Positions 33,365 through 36,858 of a stretch of DNA of 36,858 bases are shown here, one piece after another. Each line of letters starts with the position of its first letter. Positions within the stretch are counted from its first letter, which is position 1. The position numbers and the translations under genes are program-made. The DNA lies in NCBI GenBank assembly GCA_022749895.1, contig JAKIWS010000015.1, forward strand, positions 1-36,858, read 5' to 3'. The notes under the pieces are model-generated. The model worked only from the letters and a program-made list of their open reading frames with translations. It was not told where the DNA came from and ran no database searches. The DNA comes from Thermoplasmata archaeon. Lineage in GTDB: Archaea; Thermoplasmatota; Thermoplasmata; Lutacidiplasmatales; UBA184.

Positions 33365-34762
33365 TCAGAGCCAGCCCGGGATCGCGCGCCCCTGCATCTC
33401 CGCGGGCACCGGCACGTCCAGCATCCGGAGCAGGGTCGGCCCGACGTCCAGGATCGATTGCTGCGGCTGTGCAGTGCGTCCGGAATGCCCGGGTCGTGCG
33501 AGCAGGTAGACGCCGTCGAACGAGTGGACCGAATCGTCCGGTCCGGTGTCGTTCTCGTCCAGGAAGAGACCGTCATATCCCACCGTTCCCGCCGACCGCC
33601 ACTTGAGGTGGCCGAAGTAGGCCATGAGGTCCGGAGCGTCGCCCCGGACCTGACGGTAGATCTGGTCGGGGGCCCGGATCTCGGGCGCGAGCGGCTGGCC
33701 GTTGGGGAGCCGCACGCGGCCGAGATCCTCGGCGAGGCGACGCCGAAGTTCGGGGAGCTCCTTCGGGTCGACGGTTCCCTGAGGCTCCCGACCCTTGACG
33801 TTGAAGTTGAGACGGGCGTAGTACCCACCGGCTCCCCAGACCGACGTGCGCGACCAGTCGACGGTCGCCTTTTCGATCGCCGTGCCCCGGGCGGGGGCGG
33901 CTCCCTTGAGGGCGAGGTAGTCGTTCTCGATCAGCCACTGGTTGATGCAGAAGCAGCCGTCCATCGCCTGGCTCCCGTGGTCGGACGCCACCAGGATATT
34001 GACCCGGTCGTCGACCAGGTCGAGCAGTTGGCCGATCTCGTCGTCCATCATCGCGTAGTACCGATCGGCGATGTCCCGGAACTTCGCGTGGTCCTCGTGG
34101 CGGGGGTGGGTGGTGTCGAAGAACTTCCAGAACGCGTGGTGCAACCGATCCGGGCCGATCTCGTGCAGGGCGAAGAAATCCCACGGCTCCTTGGACCACA
34201 GGTGCCGGGCCGCCTTGAACCGCCGCCGGGTCATCGTGAACAGCTCCTCCGCGATCCGCTCCCGGTCGTCGGCCCGGAACGTCACGTCGAACGTGTAGCC
34301 GCCGGTGACGGACTGGAGCTCCGGCACGAGGGAGGGGGGGTGGCAGAAATCCTTCGCGGACGATGGCGTCAGGAAGTCGGAGACGTAGACCCCGTTGACC
34401 TTCGGCGGCGGATACCCGGGGGGCATGCCGATGACGCAGACCCGCCGGCCGAGCCGGGAGAGGATCTCCCAGACCGGGGGGTGCGGGATCATCTGGGGGG
34501 TCGGGGTGTAGTTGTCCCAGTACGACCGCGCCCGTCGATGGCGGAACCCGTAGATCCCGAGGCTCCCCGGGTCCATCCCCGTGAACATGACCGCCCAGGC
34601 GGGCACCGTGATCGGCGGGTCGATGGTCCGTAGCGTGCCGAACTGCCCCCGGTCCAGCAACGACCGCAGGTGGGGCATCTGGGGCAGGAACCGGTCGAAC
34701 AGGAACTCGGGCGGGACGGAGTCGAGTCCGAGGAGCAGGACCCGGGGTCGGTCGTTGGTCAC
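33365..34762 (-). CDS. alkaline-phosphatase-superfamily phosphodiesterase, paralogue B
   Basis: RVLLLGLDSVPPEFLFDRFLPQMPHLRSLLDRGQFGTLRTIDPPITVPAWAVMFTGMDPGSLGIYGFRHRRARSY: near block-by-block match to 27991..29382. GTG start about 26 bp after gtttaaag (34785-34792) suggests leaderless transcription. Confidence 0.88.
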   Translation of the reverse strand: MTNDRPRVLLLGLDSVPPEFLFDRFLPQMPHLRSLLDRGQFGTLRTIDPPITVPAWAVMFTGMDPGSLGIYGFRHRRARSYWDNYTPTPQMIPHPPVWEILSRLGRRVCVIGMPPGYPPPKVNGVYVSDFLTPSSAKDFCHPPSLVPELQSVTGGYTFDVTFRADDRERIAEELFTMTRRRFKAARHLWSKEPWDFFALHEIGPDRLHHAFWKFFDTTHPRHEDHAKFRDIADRYYAMMDDEIGQLLDLVDDRVNILVASDHGSQAMDGCFCINQWLIENDYLALKGAAPARGTAIEKATVDWSRTSVWGAGGYYARLNFNVKGREPQGTVDPKELPELRRRLAEDLGRVRLPNGQPLAPEIRAPDQIYRQVRGDAPDLMAYFGHLKWRSAGTVGYDGLFLDENDTGPDDSVHSFDGVYLLARPGHSGRTAQPQQSILDVGPTLLRMLDVPVPAEMQGRAIPGWL

Positions 34763-34823
34763 GAGGGGCGGGGGAAAGGCTGGAGTTTAAAGCCTTGCGG
34801 TCAGGCGTAGAATATGCGCATAG

Positions 34824-35579
34824 CTACGCATCGGCGACGGCGAGGCCGCTCGAAATCGGGCACGGGGAGGCCCCGAGCCCCAAGCGTCGGCGCTCCGGAA
34901 ACGGGACGTTGCCGCGGATCCAACCGCGCACTTGGGCGGTCACCGGGCCGAACCCTTCGAACGGGAACGCCGGAATCCCCATCTTCTGGCAGTAGCTGAG
35001 AAGTCGCCGTCGCGCGAACACGACGTCCGCGACCTCCGCCGCGTACTGGTCCGTACTGCCGTCGCCGACGAACACGACGCGCCCCGGATCCGTCGATTCG
35101 GCGCGGACCGCCTGGGCCTTGCAGATCCCGCAGAGGCGGCAGGTGGCGTGGCCGTGCGGGTGGAGCACGCGGAGCTGGCCGTCCGGTCCGGCGATGGCGG
35201 CATCGCTCAGGACCGGCAGCCGGAGTCCCTCCCGCTCGAGCACCGGGTGGATGTAGAAATCGAGGCCACCCGAGACGATCTTCGTCGGGATGTTCTCCGC
35301 CGCGAGTAGGTCGAGCAGGTCGCGAGCGCCCTCGCGAAGGGGAACGTTCTTCACGACGAAGTCGACCATCTCCGGGATCTGGTCGGCCCGCATGAGGGAC
35401 GCTTCGCGCTCCCACGCCTCCCGGAGCGTGATCTTGCCTTCGTGGAGTTGGATATCGACCTCGTGCGCCACGACGTCCCCGTTCGGACAGAACTTCTCGA
35501 CGAGGACGATCGCGACGTTGGGGTCGACGAGCGTCCCGTCGAAATCGATGAGCATCGTGAACGGAGGGTGGAAGGACAT
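34824..35579 (-). CDS. HAD-superfamily phosphatase (MtnX/phosphoserine-phosphatase-like)
   Basis: MLIDFDGTLVDPNVAIVLVEKF, KIVSGGLDFYIHPVLE, HATCRLCGICKAQAVR, VVFVGDGSTDQYAAEVADVVFAR. Internal ATG (MSFHPPFTMLIDFDG) preferred over the longer track start. Confidence 0.85.
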   Translation of the reverse strand: MSFHPPFTMLIDFDGTLVDPNVAIVLVEKFCPNGDVVAHEVDIQLHEGKITLREAWEREASLMRADQIPEMVDFVVKNVPLREGARDLLDLLAAENIPTKIVSGGLDFYIHPVLEREGLRLPVLSDAAIAGPDGQLRVLHPHGHATCRLCGICKAQAVRAESTDPGRVVFVGDGSTDQYAAEVADVVFARRRLLSYCQKMGIPAFPFEGFGPVTAQVRGWIRGNVPFPERRRLGLGASPCPISSGLAVADA

Positions 35580-35714
35580 CTCGCAGGATCCGGCGGAGGG
35601 CCGTTCGCGCCGAGTATTTGAGTCGGAGCTTCCGGTGCGCATACCGGCGCATGGGGCTCCCGCCGCGCCCTGCGACCTCTAATACCCGAGCCGTTGTCGG
35701 GCCGCCCGAACCCC

Positions 35715-36858
35715 ATGTTACCTCTCCCCCACGGTGGACGACTCGTCCAACGGCTCCTCGGCGACGCCGAGCGCGCCCGGCGCGAGGACGAGCTTGCCGA
35801 GCTGCCGCAGCTCGCTCCGTTCATCGACGCGGTCTACGATACGGAGAAGCTGGCGACCGGGGCCTACAGCCCGCTCGAGGGGTTCATGGACGAGGCGACG
35901 TTCGACTCCGTGACCGCCGACGGTCGCCTGCCCAACGACCTTCCGTGGACGATGCCGATCGTTCTGGCACCCACCGACGCGGCCGCCCAGGAAAAGCTCC
36001 GTGACGTGAAAGCCGGGGACGATGTCGCGCTCCTCGATGGCCAGGGCCGCTTCTTCGCGGTCCTCCACCTCCAGGAGCGGTGGCCGCTCGACCGGAAGCG
36101 TTTCGCCGAATCCACCTACGGGACCGTCGACCCGGCCCACCCGAACGTCGCCGACATCTTCGCCCTCGGTCAGGAGGCGTTCGCGGGCCGCGTCGACCTC
36201 CTGCGTCGGCTCGAGACGCCGTACGGGCCGAAGGAGCTCACGCCTTCCGAGACCCGGGCCGCGTTCGACAAGCTCGGCTGGAAGAACGTCGCGGCCTACC
36301 AGTGTCGGAACCCGCCCCACACCGCGCATGAGTACTTGCAGCGACTGACCCTCGACCGGAGCGACGTCGACGGGCTGCTGATCCATCCCGTCGTCGGACG
36401 GCTGAAGAGCGGGGATTTCCGGCCGGAGGTCATTCTCCGCAGCTACGAGGCGCTCGTGAGCCATTACTATCCCGCCGACCGCGTGATGCTCGCCGGCTTC
36501 ACGATCACCATGCGGTACGCCGGCCCCAAGGCGGCGATCTGGTTCGCGATCGTTCGGAAGAACTTCGGCTGCGGGCTCTACATCGTCGGGAGGGACCAAG
36601 CCGGGGTCGGGAAGTACTACGACCCCTACGCCTGCCACCGGGTCTTTGACGAGGTCGACGTCGGCGTGATCCCCCTCCGCTACGAAGAGACGTTCTTCTG
36701 CCGGAAGTGCGGGTGGATGGCAACGACCAAAACCTGCTGCCACCCGGCGGCGGAGCGCATCGCCACAAGCCAGACCCGCATCCGTCAAGCGTTGGCCGCG
36801 CACGAGCCGCTTCCCCCCGAGATCATCCGCCCCGAGGTCGCCGAGATTCTCGCCGGCA
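35715..36858 (+). CDS. sat: sulfate adenylyltransferase (ATP sulfurylase), truncated by the right edge
   Basis: MLPLPHGGRLVQRLLGDAERARREDELAELPQLAPFIDAVYDTEKLATGAYSPLEGFMDEATF; QCRNPPHTAHEYLQRLTL; HPVVGRLKSGDFRPEV; VRKNFGCGLYIVGRDQAGVGKYYDPYA; CRKCGWMATTKTCCH. TATA-like tctaatac about 30 bp upstream. Open at the edge, so absent from the ORF track. Confidence 0.94.
   Translation, partial: MLPLPHGGRLVQRLLGDAERARREDELAELPQLAPFIDAVYDTEKLATGAYSPLEGFMDEATFDSVTADGRLPNDLPWTMPIVLAPTDAAAQEKLRDVKAGDDVALLDGQGRFFAVLHLQERWPLDRKRFAESTYGTVDPAHPNVADIFALGQEAFAGRVDLLRRLETPYGPKELTPSETRAAFDKLGWKNVAAYQCRNPPHTAHEYLQRLTLDRSDVDGLLIHPVVGRLKSGDFRPEVILRSYEALVSHYYPADRVMLAGFTITMRYAGPKAAIWFAIVRKNFGCGLYIVGRDQAGVGKYYDPYACHRVFDEVDVGVIPLRYEETFFCRKCGWMATTKTCCHPAAERIATSQTRIRQALAAHEPLPPEIIRPEVAEILAG

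Noticed and set aside
1-36858. CRISPR arrays, transposases, integrases or phage genes
   Set aside because: No regularly spaced repeats, terminal inverted repeats or mobile-element motifs seen on either strand.

Overview
The window is a high-GC chromosomal segment that looks archaeal, probably Thermoplasmata-like. Supporting signs are TATA boxes about 25-35 bp upstream of starts, leaderless-looking genes, an archaeal-type TpiA, and secreted repeat proteins with C-terminal TM anchors. I see no tRNA, rRNA, CRISPR array or transposase. Recognisable housekeeping genes are tpiA, purT, cysC, glmM and sat (truncated at the right edge). Around them are a GHMP kinase/flippase/glycosyltransferase/APS-kinase block, several large surface proteins, and an alkaline-phosphatase-superfamily/GT-C-like/sulfatase cluster.

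The strongest candidates for something undescribed are: (1) a minus-strand cassette at the left edge, made of a 28-aa peptide ORF with its own TATA box, a ThiF/E1-like adenylating enzyme with an extra N-terminal small domain, and an MFS exporter, resembling microcin C (mccA-mccB-mccC) or other RiPP cassettes; (2) a 14-aa lysine-rich micropeptide ORF (MAKKSKKGKAKKKK) with a TATA box, followed by a nested RNA hairpin and T-tracts; (3) a membrane-anchored coiled-coil protein fused to a KaiC/RecA-like domain with degenerate Walker motifs. All family assignments were made by eye from the translations. No database search was run.
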